64,000 bases of DNA from Dryococelus australis (GCA_029891345.1 CM056994.1:57257251-57321250); one strand, 5' to 3'; shown: positions 49,092 to 60,547, counted from the stretch's first letter. Numbers and translations: made by a program. The notes: generated by a model not told the origin, from the letters alone.

Positions 49092-49566
49092 ATTAGCGAT
49101 TCTAAAGACTTGTTTTACAATGTTAAAGACCAATCATTCTATTTGATAAAAACTTTGATGATATTAAAGACTTGTTTATCGATTTTAAAGACGTGTTTTT
49201 ATCATCAATTTGATGAAACATTTTATGATTTTAAAGAATTATTTTACAATTTTAAACCCGAATCATTCAGTTTTATAAAAAGTTTATCGATTTTAAAGAC
49301 TTGTTTTATGATTTTAAAGACCAACCACACAATTTTAAAGACCAATCATTAAAATATATAAAACAAGTCTTTGGAATTGTAAATATTTTATCGATTTAAA
49401 AAATTTGTTTTACAATTTCAAAGACCAATCATTCATTTTATAAAATTTTCATAGATTCTAAAGACTTGTTCTACGATTTCAAAGCCCAATAATTCAATTT
49501 GAAAAAGCATTTTACAATTTTAAAGACTTATTTTACAATTTGAAAGATCATTCATCCAATTTTATA
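49092..49566. repeat. Minisatellite, ~20-40 bp unit (TTTTAAAGACTTGTTTTAC type)
   Basis: TTAAAGACTTGTTTTACAAT and TTTAAAGACCAATCATTCA alternate for about 470 bp with variable spacing. The open frame at 49110-49352 encodes only repeated ILKTCF/ILKTNH words and is a by-product of the repeat. Confidence 0.85.
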
Positions 49567-50483
49567 GTAAGTCGAATGAAATTCATTCAATTTACTCAAA
49601 GTTGAAAGAAAATGTGAAAAATATTTAACGAAATACTGAAAACCCTGAATTTTTTACATGTAAAATTATTAACTTACTTAAACTCTTGTAGCAAAGACAT
49701 TTTCCGTCCTTCGAAGGCCGTCCAGGCAGGCGTAAGTCCTAGGGGTTTGCTCCAGCAAACATGTGGTCGACCGAACTCCTGAGAAAGCGGACGAACTACC
49801 CAGCGGGTGGCGGGCGGTAGAACTGGAAGCGAGAAATTCATTCACACCACAACCCTGTCATGTCAGGTTCTGGTAACGGCTGGATGATGGGTTATTGCTG
49901 TCCTTGAAAAGTTAAGGCTAGGCAGTGTGGACCGGTTCACAGGCTGTCTGAGTGCGAGAGGGTGCCAGATGTTACCTCCATGAAGTCTGAGCAGCAAATT
50001 AGCTCAATTGGGTGCATAGCCCTATTTATACATCACTCTCCCTTGCCGCAAAAATTAAAATAACGCTATTCACCTGAAATTGAAAACAAATAGACGAATA
50101 AAACATTTTGAGACATTTAAATTATGTTTTAAACTATTTTAATGCAAATTAAAAGTATTTTATGTATTTGAGGAATTTTAGCATGGATATGCTGTATTTT
50201 AGCCTTTATATCTGAATTTAACGTGTAATTGTTCGGTTTTAAGCCATTTGGTTTGAATTACATTCTTATTTAACAATTTTTTACACAAACAATTGTCATT
50301 ACAATACGAACTTTTGCGTTACTAGGTGAAATCAATCTAATGCTATGATTCAACACTCTTTTACATATACAAACAAATTCCTGTTTTTATTATCATTTAT
50401 TTGTAATTTTATATCAAATTGAATAATCATTTTATTTAATATGGTTAACGATTACTGACTTAGAAACTAGTTTGTATCATACA
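49567..50483. other. Spacer with a GC-richer block and a possible TATA element
   Basis: GC-richer at 49690-50050. On the minus strand TATAAATAGGG lies at about 50021-50031, a good TATA box by sequence. No coding exon follows that I can recognise, so a promoter assignment is speculative. Confidence 0.25.
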
Positions 50484-50690
50484 AGACCTAGCCGGAATTG
50501 AACCCTGAAACTATATATTACAATAATATCTACTCGACACTGAAAGTGAGAAACTAGATTACAATTGTACCTTATCTAACCAGGATTTGAACCCAGATTA
50601 TATCAACTATGTCTTAGCCAGGAATCGAACCTGCAAAGTATATATTACAATTCACCATGCATTATCCAGGATTCGAACCCAGAGCCTCCT
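50484..50690 (-). repeat. Cluster of four box B-like motifs
   Basis: GGAATTGAACCCTG, GGATTTGAACCCAG, GGAATCGAACCTGC and GGATTCGAACCCAG occur within ~200 bp. Each is the reverse complement of a tRNA box B (GGTTCRAnTCC). Partial repeats of TATATATTACAAT lie between them. No matching box A heads are visible, so these may be SINE tail fragments or a tandem amplification. Confidence 0.5.
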
Positions 50691-51464
50691 TGTATAAACT
50701 GAATACTCTATGGAGGCTTGCGAAAGAATAAATTCTTTTATGTGTATTTATAATTTTCCAGCCAACATTTTTTTTTAAGATTCAATTATATCTTTAGATG
50801 AATACTATTTTTTTTGGTAAACTAATAATCTGTTTGTTATCTGATTTTTTAAAACCCTTTCTTGTTAATGCAATATATTTCTTTAATAGAAAACTTAAGC
50901 ATTGGCCTCTTTTTCTCTCTTTCTCTCGGTTAGAGACAAATTAATTACTTTTCTCTAAAATGTTCTGGGGGGGGGGGGGGGGAGGAATATATTTTTCTTA
51001 CCAAAACAAGTTTACTTTTAATAAGGAATAGGTAAAATAAACATATAAATGGATTCATTTTTACATAATATTTTTTTTACAAAATATATACAAACATATT
51101 TTTTATTATTATTTCGACACATGAAATATACAATGTTTCAAAACATATTTTAACACATAGAAATTTTGCTCCAAAGCAACAAAAATTTCCATGCTAAACA
51201 AATATAAGTGAATGCACAATATATTTCAACATTTTAAAGAGACAAATTATAAACCCATAAACAAATACAGCATGATATAAAATTATTTCAGAAATATAGG
51301 TAGACCCAAAACTTTATATATTACAATTACACCTTGCTCCGAAACAACTACAGGATAACACAAAATATTTAAAATTATCAAATACAAATTGGTTCAAAAT
51401 ATATACTTTTTTTCTTTAAAAACAAATATTTTTGTAAACAGTTTGTATAACAATAAGTGTGTAG
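50691..51464. other. AT-rich spacer
   Basis: A G-run lies at 50967-50982. Nothing else recognised. Confidence 0.45.
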
Positions 51465-51757
51465 GAGGGGCGGACCCAGGGCGAGGCAACGCTGCCCGAG
51501 TGATGGGCTTTCCTGCTGGGACCTGTAGGTGCCCATCATCCCTGAATGACATGATATGAGACCCTAGGATGGAGTGGCACTGGGGTGCAGGGGGGGACAT
51601 GGGAGTACCCTGAGTAAACCTGCCAGCAAGTGGCATCATCCAGCATGATTCCCAAATGCGAAATTCAGGAGTGAACTCGTTGGGAATCGAACCCTGATCG
51701 CCTTGGTGGGAGGTGCATGTGTTAACCACTGTGCCACCACTACCCCATAAAAACCTT
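51465..51757 (-). mobile_element. tRNA-derived SINE, full head
   Basis: The minus strand begins GTAGTGGTGGCACAGTGGTT (box A region), then CCTCCCACCAAGGCGA and GGGTTCGATTCCC (box B, about 51684-51696). A body of ~200 bp follows. The head matches the 60.5/63 kb copies and the body differs, so it is a related subfamily. Confidence 0.8.
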
Positions 51758-52811
51758 CTGTGAACAAAGTTTTCATGCATTTTATTAATATTGGATTCAG
51801 ATCCCCTTCTTGACCTCTGCTTTTAAGGAGTGAGCATTTCATACACCCTGGTTTTAATCTGTCTGTTTACACACAAACGTCTTTACAAGTGGGCGCATGT
51901 AAAAAAATGCTTTTAACCAAACCAGGATTTGATTGAACATAATGAGAGTACACATATTTAATACTAGATGTCAGAGGCATGTTTGCAGTCATATGAAGCA
52001 CTGTACATTTCTTATTTTCACTACATCGAATGCGTTTGTGACTATTTTTGTCTCCTTGAGGAAAAAAAATTACTTTAAAATGAAAAATTTTGTCGTAAGT
52101 CTCAGTAAATTCTTGCAAAAGACTGTTGCATCATAGAGTGTAAGTCATATTTGACTTTCCTTGTTTGAGTACTGGCGTGATGATTTGCAGGATGAAAATA
52201 CATAATGTTGCTACTATGACATCCAACATTCGACTCAGAAGAATTTGCAAGGAACAATGTATGTATATTGATAAATTCATTCTCTAAATTTGCAAGTTGA
52301 AATGTGTTTTAGGACTCAATTTTATATTTGCTAATTTTATTGCTCGATATACATAACATTTTGATGAATCATACCCAGTATGAGATGTGTAACCAAACTT
52401 GTTTTTGTTATAATGATATAAAGTATGAAGATCATTATCACACTCTTCAAAATACTGATAGGGCAAAAGAGTGTTTGTATTTTAAACAAGACATTTCAAA
52501 CATTTTTCTTCCTCACAGTATGAAGCTAAATGCATTCACCCATAAGCTTATACTTACGATCTACTCTGTGTAGTCTGTGTTGGTTTACAAGACATTCAAA
52601 ACTATTGCAGTTAGTCAAAGTAGCATCATAAGTAGATGGTTTACTACAGACTGTAAAATCTTGAGAGAAATATGTACATTTGAATTTAATGTCTTACACA
52701 TTTCAACTATGATATAATGTGAATATAATAAGCTATAAGTTACATAATGCAAACCTTTAGTAAAAAATGCATACTTGTAATTCATTGGGAACAGTGGGAA
52801 CATTGGGACCA
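51758..52811. other. Spacer
   Basis: The minus frame at 52466-52284 (with YFEECDNDLHTLYHY) is Tyr/Asn-rich and may be an outlying piece of the relics at 52.8-55.4 kb, but nothing proves it. Confidence 0.35.
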
Positions 52812-54316
52812 TTAGTCTGAATTACCCACTTCAATCACATATAAATTACACATCAACAGAAAAACTAATCCCCCTTGTAAGAAAATAAAGTTGTGGATGT
52901 CCCCATCGCAGGTCTCCTTCCAATGAACAGTGATTCCCTGGTGAGGTCTGGTGATCTGGTAGGCTATTACTCTGTACCCTCGTTCCTCTTCAATCTCCTC
53001 GCTAAGACTGTCAATCATCAAATATTCTAATGTTTTTGGCAAGTCATTGTTGGGGCGAAGATATCTCACAGTACAATATTACTTGCTATTCCTTCACCAA
53101 AGCAAATGCCGAGACTGTTGTCGAAAATGTAGCACCAATGTTCTACATCATTGCATTCATGAACTTGTAGATTACCGTCATACAGTTTAAATAAAACTCC
53201 TCAGTATCCAATTTGTAGGACCTCATATCATATAGGGTTGGATATGCTAGCCATGACTGACGATTTTATACTGAATGCTCTCATTTATATAGTCTGCCAG
53301 ATGTTCATACTTTGGAAAGCGTTGCATTGCTACATGACACAGGGAGAAGATAATTCTTGGTCACCGATTTAAGTATAAGGTTGGTTGTTGTTGCATTGTT
53401 CTGTCCAAACTATAGTAAGAGAACAGCAACTACATTCCTTTTGTATGATGTATTTAATTTTCTGTTAGGATTTGCATTTGGTGATGTATCCACTGTGAGC
53501 TTCAAATTCTAGTTGACTGTCATTGCACGGTAGTTTGCTGTCAGGACGTAAATTATACAAATCAGAAGTATTTCGTCCATTACCCATGTCGAAAACTTTA
53601 AAAGTTTCTGTTGGTTTGATTAACGAGAAATGCCAATGTTCATCTGCATTGAGCGTCTGTATCTGAAGTGGACTATCTTCATATTCAATTCTAAACCACA
53701 CTTGCCTATATCCTGGAGTAACACTAGCGTACTGAAGTGATGAGTCGAACCTCTCTATCGTAACTGAAGCTCTGCTGTATGATTCGCTCTCCCTTTATAT
53801 AGACAGATGTTCTTCCAAATTGTGGTAAAATTATTCTTCAACAACAACTTTGTTAGATAAAATTTACAGATATAAACATTACTGTTCCAAACCTCACAGT
53901 CCCACATTCCACATGGTGCTTGTAGAACTGTGCTACTGCCTTGTATTTGTATGACGTGTTCCTTATTATTGCATATTTCAGTCCATAAGGTGCTGGTGTT
54001 AAAATTTTTAATCAATTTATATTTTATTTGATGAAAACCTGGTTCTTTAATTATTTCTGTACTGCGATTTTTAAAACATGGGTCCCAAAAACAACAGGGC
54101 AATTCGCTGTCAGGTCACATATTAAAAACAGGACAGTCTTCTTCTTCATTACACAACACTCGTTTGTATACAGACTTTCTCCGAAACTTTTTAAGAAATT
54201 CCAATGTTCATCTCCGTTACACATCTGTGTTTGAAAGTTGCCTAGAGACTGGAGCCATACTTTCTTGTGTCCTCTAAAAATAGTTGAGTACGTCTCTGCA
54301 TCGAGATTCTCCATTT
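52812..54316 (-). pseudogene. Unknown protein relic with a domain repeated three times
   Basis: I do not recognise this gene. Three offset minus-strand segments share a signature: MCNGDEHWNFLKSF (~54200), LNADEHWHFSLI (~53640) and ECNDVEHWCYIF (~53140). The first two are preceded at similar distances by a Tyr-Ser/Ala-x-x-x-x-G-x-K/R-x-VW pattern. The 500-570 bp spacing implies a domain of about 170-190 residues in tandem. Cysteines are frequent. Frames are interrupted between repeats, either by introns or by decay. A further frame at 53069-52812 may be its C-terminal part. It lies on the same strand as the polymerase relic and the frames at 54.5-55.4 kb. Confidence 0.5.
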
Positions 54317-54366
54317 TTTCGAAATCTTATGCTACCTGGAACAAACCATTTATTCGGAAAATTAAT

Positions 54367-54396
54367 ATCTCTCTCTATCTCTCTCTACTCTCTCTC

Positions 54397-54444
<48 letters not shown>
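54367..54444. repeat. (CT)n microsatellite
   Basis: A nearly pure CT tract of about 78 bp separating the two groups of minus-strand relics. Confidence 0.97.
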
Positions 54445-54446
<2 letters not shown>

Positions 54447-54499
54447 ACATAGGTAGGATGTTGGTATAAATTTTCTCTTCAAGTTTTGCTTTTACATTG

Positions 54500-54916
54500 T
54501 TAGCAGAATGTTATTTTCCCCTCACAGTGATTTTTATTATAGTGTTTGACAATTGAATCAATACTCGAACAGTCGCTGTATCTTCTGATATTTATTACTT
54601 CTGCATCGGTTAAAGATTGTAATATTTCCTTCTGCATTTTTACAAGCACGCATATGGGATAATCTTCGGGTAACGTATCATTTTCATATTGAAAACGTTT
54701 TTTGTAAGCTATGTCACCAGAATCCCATTTCAGGTTATGTAACTCATAAGTCTGTTCACGAAACATCATTTTAACTTCAGGTTTTAAACTGTACCAAGGT
54801 CTGGGAGATTTAAAGCATAATACTTTAGAGTCATTAGCATCGGTTGCACAAAAAATAGCAAGCTCCTTAATTACAAAGGAGTTGTCTTGGTAGTTTTCGA
54901 AACCTGAGTGTAGCAC
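54500..54916 (-). CDS. Open frame of an uncharacterised protein type
   Basis: A 138-codon frame with balanced composition: KELAIFCATDANDSKVLCF, then KSPRPWYSLKP, LHNLKWDSGDIAY, and near the end EVINIRRYSDCSSIDS followed by His/Cys residues (KHYNKNHCEGK). The pattern recalls small uncharacterised arthropod proteins often found near repeats, in which a lysine-serine-proline-tryptophan block is followed by a W-x-x-GD-x-Y block. I cannot name the family. No start is convincing, and the frame probably continues the one at 55218-54997. Confidence 0.45.
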   Translation of the reverse strand: MLHSGFENYQDNSFVIKELAIFCATDANDSKVLCFKSPRPWYSLKPEVKMMFREQTYELHNLKWDSGDIAYKKRFQYENDTLPEDYPICVLVKMQKEILQSLTDAEVINIRRYSDCSSIDSIVKHYNKNHCEGKITFC

Positions 54917-54996
54917 ATCATTTCTATGTTATTTCTTTATACACTATGTACAAAAAAAATCTCTCCCATATAAAATTTTAAGATGACAGTGCTCAC

Positions 54997-55230
54997 CTCG
55001 GAATCTACTTCATCGACTCCGGATGAGTCCATTGCTATATCTGGAACGATTCTAGCTTCAAATAGCTGTTCCAGCCTGCGCGACATACAATCCCTCCGCA
55101 TGCATTGCAAGTTCCCATAATTAGCAAAGGCAGGCATGCCGTAAGGACAGTCATCACAAGGTAAATAGGATACAATGTCCTTATCAGATTGTAAATGTTC
55201 AGCGAGGAACAGATACACTAATTATATTTT
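54997..55230 (-). CDS. Possible exon with two Cys pairs
   Basis: The frame contains YLPCDDCPYGMPAFANYG and QCMRRDCMSRRLEQL, a spacing that could bind zinc. It ends VDEVDSE exactly before GAG|GTGAGC on the minus strand, a strong splice donor. A plausible acceptor (ATAATTAG) lies just upstream at about 55228. Joining to 54916-54500 does not keep frame by simple inspection, so it could be a decayed gene or contain another short exon. Function unknown. Confidence 0.4.
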
Positions 55231-55279
55231 GTGGCCCGCAAAAGAAATTATAAATTCTTTCGGCTACACTAGCAGTTGG

Positions 55280-55380
55280 GAACACTTACTCAATAAGGTC
55301 TTCGCCTTCCCATAAACTAAAATCGCATTAAACGTTTCAACACATTCAGAGTCACAATTGTCACAGCAGTGACCGTGATG
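55280..55380 (-). other. Possible upstream exon with clustered Cys/His
   Basis: One minus frame reads HHGHCCDNCDSECVETFNAI and ends at GTAAGTG, a consensus donor. It could be the exon before 55230-54997. Very short, so tentative. Confidence 0.25.
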
Positions 55381-55439
55381 CAATGTACCGTTGCGAGCTG
55401 ATGCAGATACGAAATGCCCTGTAGATTCTGTGTTGATGG

Positions 55440-55690
55440 TGATAATCTAGCTGTAACGAAGTTGTATTAAACACCTGTCGTTGTAGTTGAAACACCCTCA
55501 GTCGATGCTGTTTAGTGAACCTCGGAGCTATAGTAGACGTGATGCACGCCTGGCGTTGTAGTCGATGCGATAGATGCCTGTCGTTGTAGTGAAACCTCAG
55601 GAGCTATAGTAGACGTGATGCACGCCTGGCGTTGTAGTCGATGTGATAGATGCCTGTTGTTGTAGTGGACGCCTGGCGTCGTTCTCTGTG
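55440..55690. repeat. Tandem duplication, ~80 bp unit with shorter sub-repeats
   Basis: GGAGCTATAGTAGACGTGAT and the following ~60 bp occur twice (about 55523 and 55602), and CCTGTCGTTGTAGT/CCTGGCGTTGTAGT words recur at shorter intervals. The minus-strand open frame across it is repetitive and probably not a gene. Confidence 0.8.
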
Positions 55691-56029
55691 CTACTGCAAT
55701 GCACACACCCACGAAGTGACCTAAGTAGATGCCGAGTTAAGACTGAGAAAAAAAATTAATTTATCCCTCCTTATATACTGCAAGGATTCAAATTGCTCGC
55801 CATTTTCCCATAAATTTACAAGAGTTGGGACCTTTTAGTAAAAAAAAGTAAGAGTAACATTGAAAAATCGCTATATTCCAACCCCGAAAACATAATTTCC
55901 ACCTTTTTACGCACTGTTTCGTTAAACTTACGCTGGAAACTGTTAAAATATAAATAAATTAAAATATATACATTTTATGTTAGATGGAATACATTTTGCT
56001 GTTGGAAAGTTTTTGGTTAGACATAAAGA
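55691..56029. other. Spacer
   Basis: No recognised feature. Confidence 0.45.
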
Positions 56030-56250
56030 GAGGGATCGTGTTGGTTGAACGGTTAGAATGCTCGCCACCCCGGGCAGGTCACACCATAAAATTTTTTTTT
56101 CGCAATGTGTGGAAGTCGTGTTAGACGTTGTCGCTAATAGAAGTGTTTTATAGATCTCTCTCGTTTCCCTAGTCGCGCGCGGCCGGCCGACGATGCTCCA
56201 ACTCCGCGCGCGGGTCACCCTCATTGGCTCTCGAGACCTAAATTTCGCTT
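56030..56250 (+). mobile_element. Degenerate tRNA-SINE-like sequence
   Basis: GTTGGTTGAACGGTTAGAAT at about 56039-56058 resembles a box A head, and CACCCTCATTGGCTCTCGAG at about 56216-56235 resembles the SINE tail seen at 63.1 kb (there in reverse complement). The box B region is missing, and unrelated or diverged sequence lies between. Confidence 0.4.
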
Positions 56251-56643
56251 GCTCCCCAGTCATACTCAATTCTCGACTATCCATTACCTGGTATTGTCAA
56301 CGAGGTTTTAGAATGACCCATCCCCTTGTCTTTTGTAAAAATACGTCGACTGACTTTCCCAAATAAATTTGGGACTAATTATTACTTAATATAGAATATT
56401 AAACTGTAGCGAGATTATATTATATTTTCATATATTATAGTAGTGTCTAAAAATTCTGGACTAGGGAAAAAAACTACACATGGAATACGTATTTTGTCTG
56501 ATAGACGAATAAATATATGTCTTATTTCAATACTTGTAAAAAAAAAATTTTACGAGTCAATCAAATATATTTTGTATTTATGTGTGATTTTTCAAATAAT
56601 AGTTTGCTTGATTCAAATATATACTTATTGTTGGAACGTTAAA
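56251..56643. other. AT-rich spacer, right breakpoint zone
   Basis: Unrelated sequence up to the abrupt start of family-B pol at about 56644. Confidence 0.4.
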
Positions 56644-57900
56644 TCTGGGGATTGTCTACGAAAAGGAGACGCTTGCGTGCCTTTTCGGGTTAGAAAAATT
56701 TGCCCCCTACATAGAACACGACGAGTGAGACCTATTTACTGATAATCAGGCCCTCAGTTGGGTGTTGTCCCATCCCCATCAGCTGGGAAAATTGGGCAGA
56801 TGGGTTTTGCGCTTGTCGAGATTTCGATTTAAGGTCCACCATGTAAGGGGTGCTAAAAATCCTGTGGCAGATGCTTTATCGCATATGTTCAATGAATCTG
56901 AATTTGAATCTATTCCCGTAGACACTCCAGATTCTTTTGGGTTAATTCAGGGCTTACCGCAGTTTTTTGTCCAGCTTCGTGAGGTACAAAATGCGGATGG
57001 CTGGTGTCAACGGGTGAAACGAGATGTGGCTCCTGGGGTTCAGCGTCCTTATTTCGAAATTGACGGATTGTAGTATTTTTTCGGGGAGACCGGACGTGCA
57101 CATAAATTAGTAGTTCCGGAAAATTCAAGACCTATGATAGTAACATATTTTCATGACTCTTTGTATGGCGGTCACTTGTGAATAAGTACAACCATAGGAA
57201 AAGTTTCTTTGCGTTTTGCTTGGCCTAGTTTGAGGCAGGATGTAACACAGTATGTGAGAACGTGTGAGGGTTATCAACGTTATCAGCAGACTCCATTTTA
57301 AAATTTTGGTAAAACTCCTCTCCAGGTTCCCTATTGTCCGTGGCATGTAGTACATTTAGACATTTTTGGGCCCTTAGTTCGGTCTAAGAGAGGGAACGTT
57401 TGTCTTTTAATATTGTTGGACACCTTTACAAAGTTTGCAATTTTTCTCCCTTTGGAAAACATGAGAGCCCCTTCTATTGTAAGAGTTTTGCAAGAACAAG
57501 TTTGGAAGATATTTGGTGCCCCTACCGAGTTAGTAACGGACAATGCGAGGTTCATTCAGTCACATTGTTTCACGGACATGTGCTTTAAGTGGACGATTAA
57601 GTATTACACCTCAATGTTGTTGCTAGCCGCCTTAATGACTGAAACGCGAAGTGGTTGCGCGTTTCGATAAAGGTTGAATAGATCCTCCCTTTCCTGTCGG
57701 TGATAAAATTCTTTGCAGAAATCGTGTCCTGGCCCACAGCGGGATGGAATTTGGTTCGTAATTCATCCCGAAATTCATTTGGCCGTATCAAATTTCTAAA
57801 TATTTAGCATTTAGCACTGTAATGTTAAGTTATGTGGGAACTTCACGTGAGTTTCGTAAAGCTCACGTAAGTCACCTCAAGATGTACTTGTCTAGATCTT
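56644..57900 (+). pseudogene. Gypsy family B: RNase H to integrase, decayed
   Basis: Starts abruptly inside RNase H with VYEKETLACLFGLEKF, then IEHDE, a stop, LFTDNQALSWVL and VRGAKNPVADALS. The integrase zinc-binding region follows (FHDSLYGGHL; CEGYQRYQQ with altered cysteines). The core gives VHLDIFGP (first Asp, ~57355) and LVTDNARF (second Asp, ~57535). The region after about 57640 is frame-shifted. It ends at about 57900 with HLKMYLS-like sequence. Stops at several points make it dead. Gag, protease and RT are absent. Confidence 0.87.
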
Positions 57901-58626
57901 AGTTTAATTCCATTGTTCTAATAGTTTATTTATTTTTTTAAATTTTCTTGGTAGTTTATCTGAATTTTCCAATTTTCATGGAACGAAGTATTTTAATTTT
58001 GTAAAATTTTGATTCTAAAGATTACTAATTCTGTGATTTTCTGATAAAAAAGTAATTAACTTTGTAATTTTAGAGATTTATAGTAATAATTTTGTATTTT
58101 GGTTTGTGCTCGCATGTGTAACAGCTTTACCCTTTCCAATTCTGTATTTTAGTTTTGATATTCTTAATCTCACCCTTCCCTTTGTCTTGATTAAATTCCC
58201 TGAGGCGTCGTGTGGTGTCTTAGCTCAAGGAGATTCGTCGGAGACTGCCTTGGATCTACTGCGCCTGATGGCTCCTGCTGCTGCAATCCACCTAACATTT
58301 CTGCTTCGTCGGTTGCGTTGTTCAGGCGTTGGACACATGCTCCTGCTTCTGCAACCCTGGCTCTTCGATTATGTACTCTCCCGGGAGAGCTGACTCTGAA
58401 TTGGTATTGTTTTGAGAAGATTTGCACCGTGAAACTGTCTCTCAAAAATTGACAGTTGTTAATAGACATTGGCTTCAAGATATTTGCTGAATTTCCACGC
58501 TACTAATTGCATCGTTGATCTTTCTTCTGATTATAATATTTTATTATGTGGTCTATGTATTGTTTCTCTCTGAACTGTGACTTGACTGGAAAAATAAAGC
58601 TGGGGTGTGACTTGTTCTAACAGGGG
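57901..58626 (+). other. Family-B 3' untranslated stretch and polypurine tract
   Basis: About 725 bp between pol and the LTR, with no recognised coding; the frame at 58106-58393 is unassigned. AACAGGGG at 58619-58626 lies immediately before the LTR and is the likely polypurine tract. Confidence 0.6.
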
Positions 58627-59871
58627 TGATTACGCAGCTTGTGTCTGCGCCGCCCGCACTTATAGAGCGCGCTGATATGTTATAAATGACTTGAAATGCT
58701 GCTTCACCTAAGATTTCCTTGGATACCTTCCCCTTCCCTTTACCATCCCACCTCTTAGCAAGCCCCTCCACTTCTGCGCATGCGCGAGTTGCTGTGATCT
58801 GATTGGTTGTTGTAAATTCAGTCTGGACGGGCTTTGCTTTCTAGCAAAGCTCGTCCACTTCCACTCAGGCCAGCTCAGCGATAATACCCCTTGGTATTAC
58901 CTGCACATAGGTCCGTGATGGACTCTGATTTTCAGGTATAACCTTGCTCGATTTTGCAAGCCGAAATGTATCCTGCAATGCACGATGAGTCGCACGATGA
59001 GGTGGGTTCGTGACATGTCGTAAGAATTGTCTGACAATTCGTGTTAGGGTCTTATGTGAGCGTTATATTATTTGCATTTTAAATTCTGTTTGGTTCTTCA
59101 TGGTGTTTTCAAAATTTAAGTTTGGATTAACTTGTAGTACGTGGTGCCCATAGTACCCTTTTCTTTGAAACGTTTTCTTGATAAGTAAACTTTAAACTCT
59201 TTGCTCCAAGTCGCCTGAAAAGTTCATGGTGTTGAATTGGGACCGCATCGACTTGCTTTAGTTTGAGAACTTTTAATAACCCACCTGCAAGTGCATTCAT
59301 TTGAGATCGTCGGTGCTTGAATTGTTTTAATAAGTTTTAATTTGTATTTTTTAAAATGTTTTGTGAACGTCTCATTTTTAGATCAGATGGGCTTTGGATA
59401 GGCTAAGGCGCCAAATATGATAGAAGAGCATTTTAGTCTATGCAAAGTTTGGCTGTTTAATCCTATCTAAACATCGACTTTTTCTTTGAAATGAATTAAA
59501 TGTTCAGCATGGTGCTTGAGAGTAAAGAGTTTCCTTTTTGTAACATGTTTTATTTAAATTGAGAGGTAATAAGGTATTATGATACTCATTTATTTAATAT
59601 TTGTTGTTGCTTTCAAATGAGTATAGAGTGAGAACTCATGATACATTTATAATCCTTTGTTTGGGATTCATTTCAGTCAATTTATATTTTTAATGTGTAT
59701 TTTATTCATTTTATTTGAGCGCCCTCCTTTGACGACCATTGGGTGCCAGGGTTACATTTTTAAATATGTATTGTTAATAAGGCATGATCTCACTATTCTT
59801 GTATGTTTTGAACAGAGTTGAAAGTAGAGAAATTGAAAAAAATAAAAGATTTGAAACCGATATTGTCTACA
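58627..59871 (+). repeat. 3' LTR of gypsy family B (LTR-B)
   Basis: Starts TGATTACGCAGCTTG after the purine tract and ends near TTGTCTACA. It is the inverted counterpart of 26384-27621. An AATAAA at about 59839-59844 is placed where the LTR polyadenylation signal is expected. It holds the same GACGAGCTTTGCT hairpin (58828-58858 region) and a CAAT-like ATTGGTTGTTG. Confidence 0.88.
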
Positions 59872-60116
59872 CTCGTGTTTTCATCACACGATGTAGTAAA
59901 ACAAACATAAATTTAAAGAAATAATTTAAGTTATCACTAATCGTTACCTAGCACATTTTTTTCGATGTTAAGATTCGGAATTTCTTTCCATCGATCGTTA
60001 CCAACTTCTACTGGTCGGATATCACTCAGTGAGTTAGTAAATATATATGCAGGCAGGAGTAGTGACTTTTTTATAAGGTTTATTTCTAATGTACTCATTT
60101 TATTGTGAACCGTTTT
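59872..60116 (-). mobile_element. MITE family M1, left half only (reverse)
   Basis: From about 59885 the sequence is the reverse complement of the M1 left half: TTTAAGTTATCACTAATCGT, AGATTCGGAATTTCTTTCCA, ATATATATGCAGGCAGGAGT and the terminal TCATTTTATTGTGAACCGTT. The right half is not here but is present next to LTR-A. Confidence 0.78.
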
Positions 60117-60547
60117 TATTCTTAAATACTCTCTGACTGAATTTAGTTATCTGCCTCACCAGAGTAACTGGCCCATTGCTCCGGCCAGCGCAAGAAATAA
60201 GCGTAGTCAAATGAGTTGCGGGTGGAGCAGGGTTAAAATCAAGACCGGTTAGGACACGGAAGTACCTTGAGAAACCCACCTCAGGTCCTAGTAATTATGC
60301 AAAATGATGGACAAAAATCTGACATAAATGTTTATTATACTTGTTTGTTAATTTGTAAGTGCGTCCTTATTAATTTTGGCAATGTGGCACTGGATCCGCC
60401 CAGCGAAGCATGTAACACTTATCTTTTTAAATTATTGAGAAGGCTACTTAAAATCAACTGACTATAGTCCTGTAATAAGAATTTCAGATTTCTTGTAATG
60501 TTTTTAAAAATAATTGCTGCGGGTGTCATTTTTTGCTTCAGTTGAGT
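60117..60547. other. Spacer
   Basis: No recognised feature. Confidence 0.45.

Noticed and set aside
49110..49352. 80-codon frame of repeated ILKTCF words
   Set aside because: Translation of the TTTTAAAGACTTG minisatellite.
50021..50031. TATAAATAGGG promoter on the minus strand
   Set aside because: A good TATA match, but no downstream exon or transcript evidence; kept only as a remark in the spacer entry.
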